A DNA stretch of 31,996 nucleotides from Bacteroidales bacterium (lineage in GTDB: Bacteria > Bacteroidota > Bacteroidia > Bacteroidales > UBA12077): the NCBI GenBank assembly GCA_003446015.1, contig DMBU01000083.1:1-31996 (forward strand). Direction: 5' to 3'. A program made the position numbers and the translations under genes. Below, in pieces: positions 1 to 6,705 of this stretch. Below the pieces are notes generated by a model. The model was not told the DNA's origin. It worked only from the letters and a program-made list of their open reading frames with translations, and made no database searches. Numbering within the stretch: position 1 is the first letter of the stretch; each line of letters opens with the position of its first letter.

Positions 1-97
1 ACCTATATTAGGGAAAGACATTTTATAACTAATTTCTGGTTACTTGTTGCTTGTTACATTTGTCTGGTTTTTAAATAGAACGCTGATTTTTATTCTG

Positions 98-156
98 GTA
101 CAACAGGCATTCCTGCCTGTTGAAATGGCCTCAACAGGCAGGAATGCCTGTTGTAC
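98..156. repeat. Nested palindrome, REP/BIME-like
   Basis: Two 26-nt arms (98-123 and 131-156) are perfect reverse complements around a 7-nt loop at 124-130. Each arm is itself a near-perfect palindrome: caacaggca, a 4-nt centre (ttcc in the left arm, ggaa in the right), then tgcctgttg. Either strand can therefore form one long hairpin or two small 9-bp hairpins side by side. This is the architecture of paired REP sequences (BIMEs) mobilised by REP-associated Y1 transposases. No transposase gene is present in the window, so that link is inferred. Confidence 0.75.
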
Positions 157-282
157 TTATCAGATTGCAGAATATTTAGTTCGTGAAAATTTAGTATGAG
201 GTTTTAAATCTGGTTTCTGGTTAGCTCAATTCCTTTTTTTCAAAAGTTATCCTGATAATGTAATTTTTATAACTCATAGAAA

Positions 283-310
283 GAGATTGCTCCACTGCGT
301 TCGCAATGAC
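283..310. repeat. Dispersed REP-like sequence
   Basis: The stretch starts gagattgc and ends cgcaatgac, with attgc and gcaat able to pair around a GC-richer centre. It resembles the short intergenic 'agattgc...gcaatgac' repeats scattered through many Bacteroidota genomes. Copy number cannot be judged from one window. Confidence 0.45.
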
Positions 311-373
311 CTCGATTTTTTCTTCTTAACTCTTTGACTTTAGTCGGCAAACTGGAAGGAATGTCTGATGTAC

Positions 374-1573
374 TTAGATCTCATACAAAAAATCATTGTA
401 CGGATATCGTATGGCATGAATCTCTTTTACCTTATCGTAAATTAATTGTTTAAAGGCCTCGATATTATCTTTATGTTTTGCAGAAATAAAGATACAATGT
501 TCGTTGTTTTTGGCCATCCATGTTTTTTTCAGTTCTTCTAAAGAATAGTTAGCTTGTGTTTTTTCCGTTAAATCATCATCATCTTTTTTATCGTAAGTGT
601 AAGCATCAATCTTATTGAAAACGATGTATGACTCAGTTTCTGCAGTTCCAATTTCTTTCAAGGTTTCTTGCACAACCTGAATCTGATCTTCGAAATTTGG
701 ATGCGAAATATCTACCACATGCAATAAAATATCCGATTCGCGAACTTCATCTAAGGTTGATTTAAACGATTCAACCAAACTATGAGGTAGTTTTCGGATA
801 AACCCTACTGTGTCGGACAATAGGAAAGGAAGATTTTCAATCACGACTTTTCTTACTGTGGTATCAAGTGTAGCAAATAGCTTGTTTTCGGCAAAAACAT
901 CCGATTTGCTTAACATATTCATGATTGTAGATTTCCCAACATTGGTATAACCGACCAAAGCAACACGAATCATCTTTCCACGATTCTTACGCTGTGTTGC
1001 CATTTGCTTATCAATACTTTTAAGCTGTTCTTTTAACAATGCTATTTTATCGCGGACAATCCGACGGTCAGTTTCAATTTCACGTTCTCCAGGACCACGC
1101 ATGCCAATACCACCCCGCTGACGCTCAAGGTGAGTCCACATACCTGCTAATCGGGGTAAAAGATATTCGTATTGAGCCAGTTCAACCTGCGTTTTAGCAT
1201 GAGCCGTTTGGGCTCTTTTTGCAAAAATATCCAGAATCAGGTTTGTACGGTCAATAATCTTGACTTTTAGCACTTTTTCAATATTACGAAGTTGAGTAGG
1301 CGACAGATCATCATCAAAAACAACCATGTCAATATCATTATCTTTAACGTAATATTCTATTTCTTCTAATTTGCCTTCACCAATATACGTACGTGGATTC
1401 GGGATATTTACTTTTTGTGTAAATTTCTTAACAGGAGTTGCTCCGGCTGTTTCAATAAGAAACGCCAGTTCTTCCAGATATTCCTGTACTTGTTTTGAAT
1501 CCTGCTCTTGATTTATTACTCCAACCAACACCGCAGACTCAGGGTTTAGAGCTGTTTCAATATTTTTGGGCAT
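374..1573 (-). CDS. hflX: GTPase HflX
   Basis: This is an HflX-family GTPase that binds the 50S/70S ribosome and splits stalled or stress-inactivated ribosomes. At 399 aa it has the usual length. The N-terminal HflX domain (about residues 15-200) carries the family signature RGGIGMRGPGEREIETDRR (153-171), preceded by a helical linker. The G domain follows: G1 GYTNVGKS (208-215), G3 DTVGF (254-258), G4 NKID (320-323) and G5 SAK (364-366). An acidic insertion DDDDL lies near 331-335, between G4 and G5. The ATG at 1573 lies about 24 nt downstream of the start predicted from a strong -7 element (1603-1610). It appears to be a single-gene unit, and tonB, 131 bp upstream, has its own terminator-like hairpin. 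Confidence 0.96.
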   Translation of the reverse strand: MPKNIETALNPESAVLVGVINQEQDSKQVQEYLEELAFLIETAGATPVKKFTQKVNIPNPRTYIGEGKLEEIEYYVKDNDIDMVVFDDDLSPTQLRNIEKVLKVKIIDRTNLILDIFAKRAQTAHAKTQVELAQYEYLLPRLAGMWTHLERQRGGIGMRGPGEREIETDRRIVRDKIALLKEQLKSIDKQMATQRKNRGKMIRVALVGYTNVGKSTIMNMLSKSDVFAENKLFATLDTTVRKVVIENLPFLLSDTVGFIRKLPHSLVESFKSTLDEVRESDILLHVVDISHPNFEDQIQVVQETLKEIGTAETESYIVFNKIDAYTYDKKDDDDLTEKTQANYSLEELKKTWMAKNNEHCIFISAKHKDNIEAFKQLIYDKVKEIHAIRYPYNDFLYEI

Positions 1574-1602
1574 TCTTTTTATCCTATATTATTTTGTATG
1601 TG

Positions 1603-1610
1603 CAAAGGTA
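1603..1610 (-). promoter_or_regulatory. -7 element of hflX promoter
   Basis: On the minus strand this reads TACCTTTG, an exact match to the Bacteroidota -7 consensus TAnnTTTG. A clear TTG is missing at -33 (TTA is found about 20 nt upstream). The implied transcript start near 1597 leaves a short leader before the ATG at 1573. Confidence 0.5.
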
Positions 1611-1650
1611 ATAAATTTGTAATTAGCACATAAGAGATTTTATAAAATAA

Positions 1651-1684
1651 AAAACTGATCCAGATTTCTATCCAGACCAGTTTT
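1651..1684 (-). terminator. Putative terminator after tonB
   Basis: The ends aaaactg (1651-1657) and cagtttt (1678-1684) pair in a 7-bp stem around a loop holding two copies of a tccaga-type hexamer. On the minus strand a T-rich tract follows. It lies 20 nt beyond the tonB stop. The stem is short and AT-rich. Confidence 0.4.
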
Positions 1685-1704
1685 AATTTGCTAAGATTCT
1701 AATT

Positions 1705-2379
1705 CTATTCTAACCTAAACGAAATAGCAATTGAATATCTTACTTTAACAAATTTGCCTTCTTGAATTCCTGGTTCCCACGAAGGAGATCTTTGAATAGC
1801 TTCAACAACTGCTTTATCAAGAACAGGATGAACACCTCTTAATATTTCTACTTTAGATACGGAACCATCCTTTTCGATAACAAAAGAGACAAATACTGTA
1901 CCTGTCACACCGCTTTCAACTGCTGAAAAAGGAAATTTAAGATTTTCAGACACATAATTTCTAAAATATGCTGCATCCTGACCATTAAATCTTGGCATAA
2001 ATTGTACTTTTATGTATTCATTATCATCCACCACTTCTTCTTCCTTTTTAAAATCAGGAATTGGAATATTCCATTCGATATCTGTAGGTAAAAATATTGG
2101 TTCTTCTTTAATATCAATATCATTTTTCACAATTTCCAATTTACTAATCGGTTCTGGAGGTTTAATTAGCTCTTCCTTTTCTTTTTCTGGTCGTGTAATA
2201 GGAGGTAATTCAGTAATGTCATTTCCTACTGTTCTGTCATTTGTTAGTTTTTCAAAAGTAAATTTGGTTTTCCACTCAAATGATGCAAGAATTGCTGTGA
2301 GAGCGAGGATGAGTCCAATTTGCAAGAATATCGACCGATAATTCTCCAAATTTGCTTGTTTCGATTTTTTTGGTTTCAT
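1705..2379 (-). CDS. tonB: Energy transducer TonB
   Basis: TonB protein that couples the ExbB/ExbD proton-motive-force motor in the inner membrane to TonB-dependent outer-membrane receptors. The 224-aa protein has a short basic cytoplasmic tail (KPKKSK), one membrane segment (about 15-34), a periplasmic linker rich in proline and charged residues (about 55-125), and a C-terminal TonB domain (about 130-224). That domain contains the segment FPFSAVESGVTGTV, then a VIEKDGSV turn and a terminal beta-strand (VRYSIAISFRLE). No exbB or exbD is adjacent. Bacteroidota usually carry several tonB paralogs, and which receptors this one serves cannot be told. The start at 2379 gives a normal N-terminus. 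Confidence 0.93.
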   Translation of the reverse strand: MKPKKSKQANLENYRSIFLQIGLILALTAILASFEWKTKFTFEKLTNDRTVGNDITELPPITRPEKEKEELIKPPEPISKLEIVKNDIDIKEEPIFLPTDIEWNIPIPDFKKEEEVVDDNEYIKVQFMPRFNGQDAAYFRNYVSENLKFPFSAVESGVTGTVFVSFVIEKDGSVSKVEILRGVHPVLDKAVVEAIQRSPSWEPGIQEGKFVKVRYSIAISFRLE

Positions 2380-2425
2380 GGCATTGGGGTTTTAGAGGTT
2401 AATATTTCCTTCCCCACAATCTTTC

Positions 2426-2593
2426 GTTAAACAGCCGGCTTTTGTTAAGGTATACGATATACTGCTATCACTGTTTCCCTATTGCTATCGGGATTAACTT
2501 TATTTAACGATAGAGATTTTCTACATTCTACTGAAATAACGACTTTATAAAGCTTTATATTTCTTGTTGTAAAATAATTTAACTTTATTTAAC
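2426..2593. promoter_or_regulatory. Direct repeats upstream of tonB
   Basis: The leader region of tonB has a 15-bp perfect direct repeat, ttaactttatttaac, at 2494-2508 and 2579-2593. Each copy carries two TTAAC pentamers spaced 10 bp apart, and two more pentamers in the opposite orientation (GTTAA) lie at 2426-2430 and 2444-2448. The 10-bp spacing puts the pentamers on one face of the helix, which would suit a dimeric regulator. No TAnnTTTG promoter element was found here. The sequence is AT-rich, so part of this could be chance. Confidence 0.3.
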
Positions 2594-2610
2594 AGGTTCG
2601 TACAAATAAA

Positions 2611-2641
2611 AACATCCGGAGTTTGTACAACCCCGGATGTT
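2611..2641 (-). terminator. Terminator after hit
   Basis: A 9-bp perfect stem, aacatccgg (2611-2619) with ccggatgtt (2633-2641), surrounds a 13-nt loop. Outside the stem AT-rich flanks continue the pairing. A T-rich run follows on the minus strand, 26 nt beyond the hit stop codon. Confidence 0.7.
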
Positions 2642-2667
2642 TATTTGTAGTAAAATCCAAATATTTT

Positions 2668-3063
2668 TTATTTGAACGCTGATTTTATTTTTTCAGCGAT
2701 CTCTTTAAATTCGTCCTCTGATAATTTAAGTTTTGGTTTAGAGAAACATGCATCGGCTTCACTTTGTAAAGGAATCAGGTGAATATGAGCATGTGGAACC
2801 TCAAGCCCTAAAACGACAACTCCTACCCGCTTGCATTCTATCGTTTGATCAATAGCTTTAGCAACTCTTTTTGAAAATGCAGTTAATCCTTTTAAGGTTT
2901 CATCATCTAAATCGAATAAATAATCCACTTCTTTTTTAGGAATCACTAATGTATGTCCTTTGGCTAAAGGAAATATATCCAAAAAAGCATAATAGTTTTC
3001 ATCCTCTGCAATTTTATACGAAGGAATTTCTCCATGAACAATTTTTGTAAATATTGAAGCCAT
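2668..3063 (-). CDS. HIT family nucleotide hydrolase
   Basis: Histidine-triad protein of the HINT type, a purine-nucleoside phosphoramidase or nucleotide-binding hydrolase of uncertain natural substrate. It has 131 aa, the usual length. The N-terminus is typical of the family (ASIFTKIVHGEIPSYKI, then GHTLVIPKK at 36-44). The active-site triad H91-A-H93-I-H95 is intact and followed by LIPL. The start codon lies 12 nt after the greA stop, with no room for a promoter, so it is almost certainly co-transcribed with greA. A hairpin terminator follows at 2611-2641. Confidence 0.93.
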   Translation of the reverse strand: MASIFTKIVHGEIPSYKIAEDENYYAFLDIFPLAKGHTLVIPKKEVDYLFDLDDETLKGLTAFSKRVAKAIDQTIECKRVGVVVLGLEVPHAHIHLIPLQSEADACFSKPKLKLSEDEFKEIAEKIKSAFK

Positions 3064-3075
3064 AATTGTGTTGTT

Positions 3076-3549
3076 TTATAATGAAATCTCAACAATTTCA
3101 AACTCCATTTTCCCTGAGGGAACCTGAACTTCGGCAACATCACCAACTTTCTTACCTAACAATCCCTTTGCAATTGGTGTGTTTATAGACATTCTTCCTT
3201 CTTTCAAATTTGCCTCACTATCTGAAACTAAGGTGTACTCCATTACTGTGCCGTTATTTTTATTTTTGATTTTAACCTTGTTTAAAATCTGAACAGTTGA
3301 TGTATCTAATCTTGATTGATCTAAAATTCTTGAATTCGCTAATGTTTCTTTTAGCTTACTAATTTTCATCTCCAACATTCCTTGCGCTTCTTTTGCTGCA
3401 TCGTACTCTGCATTTTCAGATAGGTCACCTTTGTCACGTGCTTCTGCAATTTGTTGTGAGATTTTTGGTCTTTCAACAGTCTCTAGTTGTTCTAATTCCC
3501 TCTTTAATCGTTCTAAACCTTGTTCGGTAACGTAAGAAACTTTTGTCAT
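3076..3549 (-). CDS. greA: Transcription elongation factor GreA
   Basis: GreA enters the RNA polymerase secondary channel and triggers cleavage of backtracked RNA. At 157 aa it has the expected length. An N-terminal coiled coil (about 8-75) carries the tip loop GDLSENAEYDAAKE (41-54), whose acidic residues D42 and E45 coordinate the catalytic magnesium. The C-terminal FKBP-like domain (about 80-157) ends in GKMEFEIVEISL. It is the first gene of a greA-hit unit. A minus-strand TAAATTTG at 3636-3643 could serve as its -7 element. That would start transcription at the edge of the hairpin at 3595-3628. Confidence 0.97.
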   Translation of the reverse strand: MTKVSYVTEQGLERLKRELEQLETVERPKISQQIAEARDKGDLSENAEYDAAKEAQGMLEMKISKLKETLANSRILDQSRLDTSTVQILNKVKIKNKNNGTVMEYTLVSDSEANLKEGRMSINTPIAKGLLGKKVGDVAEVQVPSGKMEFEIVEISL

Positions 3550-3594
3550 TGTTAATCTTTTTTAATTTGTGCTTTAAGCATATATCAATAAATA

Positions 3595-3628
3595 AAGAAG
3601 AATTCCAAACCATATCGGAACTCTTCTT
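3595..3628 (-). terminator. Hairpin between unknown pair and greA
   Basis: The 12-nt arms at 3595-3606 and 3617-3628 pair fully on the minus strand with one G-U, around a 10-nt loop, and an AT-rich tract (ctttatttattg) follows. It would terminate transcription from the gene ending at 3713. Because a -7-like TAAATTTG lies just upstream at 3636-3643, it could alternatively sit at the 5' end of the greA transcript. Confidence 0.55.
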
Positions 3629-3712
3629 GTGTTTACAAATTTAAATAAAAAAATTTACAAACACACCATAATAACAGACTGAAATTTCCTTAACTAACTA
3701 ATATAAAAAGTT

Positions 3713-4183
3713 TTAATATTCTTTTCTATTCATTATTTCGGAATAAATTACTGCATCACGTAAATTAAATCCTTCAATAACAGGTTGATCTTCTTCTGGT
3801 GTAATCTCTGCATCTTTAATTGAACTGGAAGAAATGTCTTCACTGTCATCATACTCTATACTGTATGGAACATCTTCAATGTCGTCAAGCATTTCAGGAG
3901 GAACAAAATCCAAAGGTTTTTCAATTTCGGGTTCTGGTTCTTTTTCAACAATAGGTTCTTCAATGTATTGATTCTGGTAACTTTGATTTGGAACACCAAT
4001 TTCTTCGTTAAACAATTGTTCCAGATTAGCAAAGAAAGGACTTGGTCTTTCCTGAACTGGGTTTACATTATTTACACTTGAAGTTCTGCGAGCATCTTTC
4101 TTTTTCTTCTTTCCCAACGCAGAAATTGCAAATGCAACAATGGTTATGATTATGTAAATCAGATTATCAAAAATATCATCCAT
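3713..4183 (-). CDS. Acidic membrane-anchored protein, unknown
   Basis: I do not recognise a named family. The 156-aa protein has one N-terminal hydrophobic segment (about 8-24, LIYIIITIVAFAISALG), followed by a lysine-rich stop-transfer stretch GKKKKKDARR, which predicts an N-out, C-in topology. The rest is low in hydrophobic residues and rich in Asp, Glu and Pro (for example VEKEPEPEIEKP, then DDIEDVPYSIEYDDSEDISS), so it is probably disordered. It ends in ILYSEIMNRKEY-like sequence. The start lies 2 nt after the stop of the upstream gene, so the two are probably translationally coupled. That partner is strikingly basic, which suggests, as inference only, that the two could interact. Confidence 0.75.
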   Translation of the reverse strand: MDDIFDNLIYIIITIVAFAISALGKKKKKDARRTSSVNNVNPVQERPSPFFANLEQLFNEEIGVPNQSYQNQYIEEPIVEKEPEPEIEKPLDFVPPEMLDDIEDVPYSIEYDDSEDISSSSIKDAEITPEEDQPVIEGFNLRDAVIYSEIMNRKEY

Positions 4184-4185
4184 AG

Positions 4186-4608
4186 TTATTTCTTTCTTTT
4201 TTTCTTCTTAATTTTCTTAATAAACCGTTTAAATATATTCCCTTTACTTCTTCTTTTTTGTCTTTCAGAATACAAACCTTCATCAGGTTTTGGCTCTCGT
4301 TTAAAATTATCAAAAAAAGATATCATTCTTTCTTTTAGTGATTTACGATGGAATTCATTTTTTACCCAGGTATTTGATTTCTCTGAATTTTCGTCCCATC
4401 TTTTTTTTGTGCTGGTTGCCTGATTATTGTATTGTCGTTCCCGGGTTTTTGCTCTGCTTTTGATAGCATCATCCTTTTTCTTTTTATTCAGCTTCTCTTT
4501 GTACTGAGCTGATTTTTCCATTCCTGTTAACTGCTTCTTTGAATGACAAGCCATTGCAAACAACAAAACCAACATTATAAAGAACGTATGCTTTATTTTG
4601 AAAAGCAT
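4186..4608 (-). CDS. Lys/Arg-rich putative lipoprotein, unknown
   Basis: No family is recognised. I chose the ATG at 4608 rather than 4665, because the longer form would overlap the divergent gene at 4641 and place about 20 extra residues before the signal peptide. From 4608 the protein (140 aa) begins MLFKIKHTFFIMLVLLFAMAC, a lipoprotein-type signal with Cys21 as the likely lipidated residue (Met at -2 is a loose lipobox). The mature part is extremely basic, with KLNKKKKDD, RRSKG and a C-terminal run KKIKKKKRKK, and looks largely unstructured. A periplasmic or outer-membrane location is inferred. It is coupled to the acidic protein downstream. Confidence 0.7.
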   Translation of the reverse strand: MLFKIKHTFFIMLVLLFAMACHSKKQLTGMEKSAQYKEKLNKKKKDDAIKSRAKTRERQYNNQATSTKKRWDENSEKSNTWVKNEFHRKSLKERMISFFDNFKREPKPDEGLYSERQKRRSKGNIFKRFIKKIKKKKRKK

Positions 4609-4640
4609 TTGATTATTTTTGTAAATAAATAAATCTGAAT

Positions 4641-5093
4641 ATGAGATCAATAATTTCAAAATCAAATTTAAGTTTTTTTTTAATACCTATTTTAATACTT
4701 ACTCTTTTTGTTCGATGTGATGATAATGAAACTCCATTTCCAAATGTTTCGGTTTATGCGAATCTATCTCTGGACACACAGCTCAAAAACGTTTTGGTTG
4801 GTGATTATGTAGAAGTTGATAATTATGGTATTGGAGGATTAATTATATTTAGAGCAGACAATAATGATTTTATGGCTTTCGACAGAGCCTGTACATATGA
4901 AGCTTCACATTCTTGTATTCTAACTGATGATGATCATGATGGTATTTTTGCATGCCCTTGCTGTGAATCACAATTTTGGATGGTTAACAGCGTAGATATT
5001 GCAGGTACTGTTTATCAAGGACCAGCAAATTACCCTTTGAAACAATACAATTGTTATTTTAACGGAGTAAATACAGTTACAGTAACCAATTAA
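4641..5093 (+). CDS. Rieske-like lipoprotein with altered ligands
   Basis: A 150-aa secreted protein with an N-terminal hydrophobic segment (about 8-25) and Cys26 as possible lipidation site. Arg25 at -1 is unusual, so lipidation is uncertain. The mature part follows the Rieske ferredoxin layout: beta-strands, then a first ligand loop FDRACTYE (80-87), then a second loop ACPCCESQF (104-112), and a C-terminal GPANYPLKQY like the proline loop of Rieske proteins. Canonical Rieske loops are CxH and CxxH. Here the two His positions are Tyr86 and Cys108. Extra cysteines C92, C105 and C107 are present. It may bind a different cluster or zinc, or may have disulfides. Neighbours give no hint of function. 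Confidence 0.7.
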   Translation: MRSIISKSNLSFFLIPILILTLFVRCDDNETPFPNVSVYANLSLDTQLKNVLVGDYVEVDNYGIGGLIIFRADNNDFMAFDRACTYEASHSCILTDDDHDGIFACPCCESQFWMVNSVDIAGTVYQGPANYPLKQYNCYFNGVNTVTVTN

Positions 5094-5119
5094 TTCTCCA
5101 TTCCATTTACACATAAAAA

Positions 5120-5150
5120 AACCTGTCAGGATCAATAACCCTGACAGGTT
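5120..5150. terminator. Bidirectional terminator
   Basis: A perfect 11-bp stem, aacctgtcagg (5120-5130) with cctgacaggtt (5140-5150), has a 9-nt loop. It lies between the convergent ends of the Rieske-like gene (5093) and ahcY (5169). Seven A residues before the left arm give a U-tract on the minus strand. The plus side is AT-rich. Confidence 0.85.
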
Positions 5151-5168
5151 AATAATATATAAATTCTA

Positions 5169-6593
5169 TTAGTATCTGTAATGATCCGCTTTGTAAGGAC
5201 CTTCGGCAGGAATTCCTAAATATGCTGCCTGATCTGGAGTAAGCCTGGTTAATTTAACCCCTATTTGTTCTAAATGTAATCGTGCAACCTCTTCGTCAAG
5301 ATGCTTAGGAAGACGATAAACATCAATTTTATATGAATTTTTCCAAAGTTCAAGTTGAGCCAAGGTTTGATTTGTAAATGAATTACTCATTACAAAAGAA
5401 GGATGACCAGTTGCACAACCCAAATTAACCAGTCGACCTTCAGCCAACAAGTAAATTGCATGTCCATCAGGATAAACATATTTATCAACCTGTGGTTTGA
5501 TGTTTATCTTTTGGATTCCAGGATGTTTTTCTAATTTATCAACCTGTATTTCATTATCAAAATGACCTATGTTACAAACGATAGCCTGATCTTTCATTTT
5601 AGCCATATGTTCAGCCGTAATAACATCTTTATTACCTGTAGTTGTAACATAAATATTTCCTTCTTCCAAAGCTTCTTCAACGGTCTTTACTTCGAATCCT
5701 TCCATTGCAGCTTGTAAAGCACATATTGGATCAATCTCAGTAACAATAACACGTGCACCGTATGAACGCATAGATTTAGCAGAACCTTTTCCAACATCAC
5801 CATAACCACAAACAACAACAACTTTACCAGCTAACATTACATCAGTAGCACGTTTGATTCCATCTGCCAATGATTCACGGCATCCATATAAATTGTCAAA
5901 TTTTGATTTGGTTACCGAATCATTAACGTTAATTGCAGGGAAAAGAAGTTCGCCGCGCTCCATCATTTGGTATAAACGATGCACACCAGTGGTTGTTTCT
6001 TCTGAAACTCCTTTCATTTCTTTCACTACATTGTGCCATTTCTGGTTATCTTGCTCTAAGGTTTTTCTTAAACTTTTAAAAAGCTCTTTTTCATCAACGG
6101 CACTTGGCTCATTATTTAAAAAAGAAAGATCTTTTTCAGCTTTATATCCTAAATGAATCATCATTGAAGCATCGCCACCATCATCAACAATTAGTTGAGG
6201 ACCTTTTCCTTCAGGGAACGTTAATGCTTGATTTGTACACCACCAGTATTCTTCCAGCGTTTCACCTTTCCATGCAAAAACAGGGATTCCGGCTTCGGCT
6301 ATAGCAGCAGCAGCATGATCCTGAGTTGAAAAAATATTACAGCTTGCCCAACGAACATCTGCACCAAGTTCAACTAATGTTTCAATTAACACAGCAGTTT
6401 GGATTGTCATATGCAATGATCCGGTAATTCTAGCACCTTTTAATGGTTTTTCTTTACCATACTTCTCGCGAAGAGCCATTAAACCTGGCATTTCCTTCTC
6501 GGCAATTTCTATTTCTTTTCTTCCGTACTCAGCTAAACCTAAATCTTTAACCATGTATGGTAAGCTATCAACCATTGTACCTTCAATTTTCAT
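5169..6593 (-). CDS. ahcY: Adenosylhomocysteinase
   Basis: S-adenosyl-L-homocysteine hydrolase converts SAH to homocysteine and adenosine in the methyl cycle, using tightly bound NAD in the cytosol. The 474 aa include the roughly 40-residue insertion (about 165-210) found in many bacterial enzymes. Visible landmarks are GSLHMTIQTAVLIETL (58-73), STQDHAAAA (89-97), the NAD-binding GYGDVGKG (263-270), the SNSFTNQ segment (403-409) and the conserved C-terminal DHYRY (470-474). Met1 at 6593 or Met7 could start the protein. Met1 fits the promoter at 6640-6671. It is apparently monocistronic, with its own promoter and a shared terminator. Confidence 0.98.
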   Translation of the reverse strand: MKIEGTMVDSLPYMVKDLGLAEYGRKEIEIAEKEMPGLMALREKYGKEKPLKGARITGSLHMTIQTAVLIETLVELGADVRWASCNIFSTQDHAAAAIAEAGIPVFAWKGETLEEYWWCTNQALTFPEGKGPQLIVDDGGDASMMIHLGYKAEKDLSFLNNEPSAVDEKELFKSLRKTLEQDNQKWHNVVKEMKGVSEETTTGVHRLYQMMERGELLFPAINVNDSVTKSKFDNLYGCRESLADGIKRATDVMLAGKVVVVCGYGDVGKGSAKSMRSYGARVIVTEIDPICALQAAMEGFEVKTVEEALEEGNIYVTTTGNKDVITAEHMAKMKDQAIVCNIGHFDNEIQVDKLEKHPGIQKINIKPQVDKYVYPDGHAIYLLAEGRLVNLGCATGHPSFVMSNSFTNQTLAQLELWKNSYKIDVYRLPKHLDEEVARLHLEQIGVKLTRLTPDQAAYLGIPAEGPYKADHYRY

Positions 6594-6639
6594 AATTCTT
6601 ATTTTATAATTAGTTATTTTTATTTTCTGAAACGGACTG

Positions 6640-6671
6640 CAAAATTACATTAAAAACGATATCATTCAAAA
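6640..6671 (-). promoter_or_regulatory. ahcY promoter
   Basis: On the minus strand TTTTG (6667-6671) is followed by a 19-nt spacer and TAATTTTG (6640-6647), an excellent fit to the Bacteroidota housekeeping promoter (TTTG, N19, TAnnTTTG). The start of transcription would be near 6634, about 40 nt before the ahcY ATG. Confidence 0.75.
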
Positions 6672-6705
6672 CTATACGATTATAAATAGCAAAATGTTCA
6701 ATCAA

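Larger units (their letters stand above)
1..373. other. Gene-free left end with repeats
   Basis: No convincing coding region is seen. The stretch holds a nested palindrome at 98-156, a REP-like sequence at 283-310, and degenerate runs built from variants of 'tttctggtta' and 'cttgttac' near 36-60 and 210-225. Such mosaics of short repeats are common between Bacteroidota genes. hflX ends at 374 reading leftward into this stretch, and no clear terminator hairpin directly follows its stop. Confidence 0.7.

Noticed and set aside
2012..2341. Open frame on the plus strand opposite tonB
   Set aside because: It is antisense to a clear tonB gene. Its Ser/Phe-rich composition is what the reverse strand of a Glu/Lys/Pro-rich linker gives.
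2964..3146. Open frame spanning the greA-hit junction on the minus strand
   Set aside because: It is in another frame of two well-supported genes and has no family features.
4609..4665. Longer N-terminus for the basic lipoprotein gene
   Set aside because: It would place about 20 residues ahead of the signal peptide and overlap the divergent Rieske-like gene.
5854..6304. Two plus-strand open frames opposite ahcY
   Set aside because: They are antisense shadows of adenosylhomocysteinase with no motif or ribosome-binding site.
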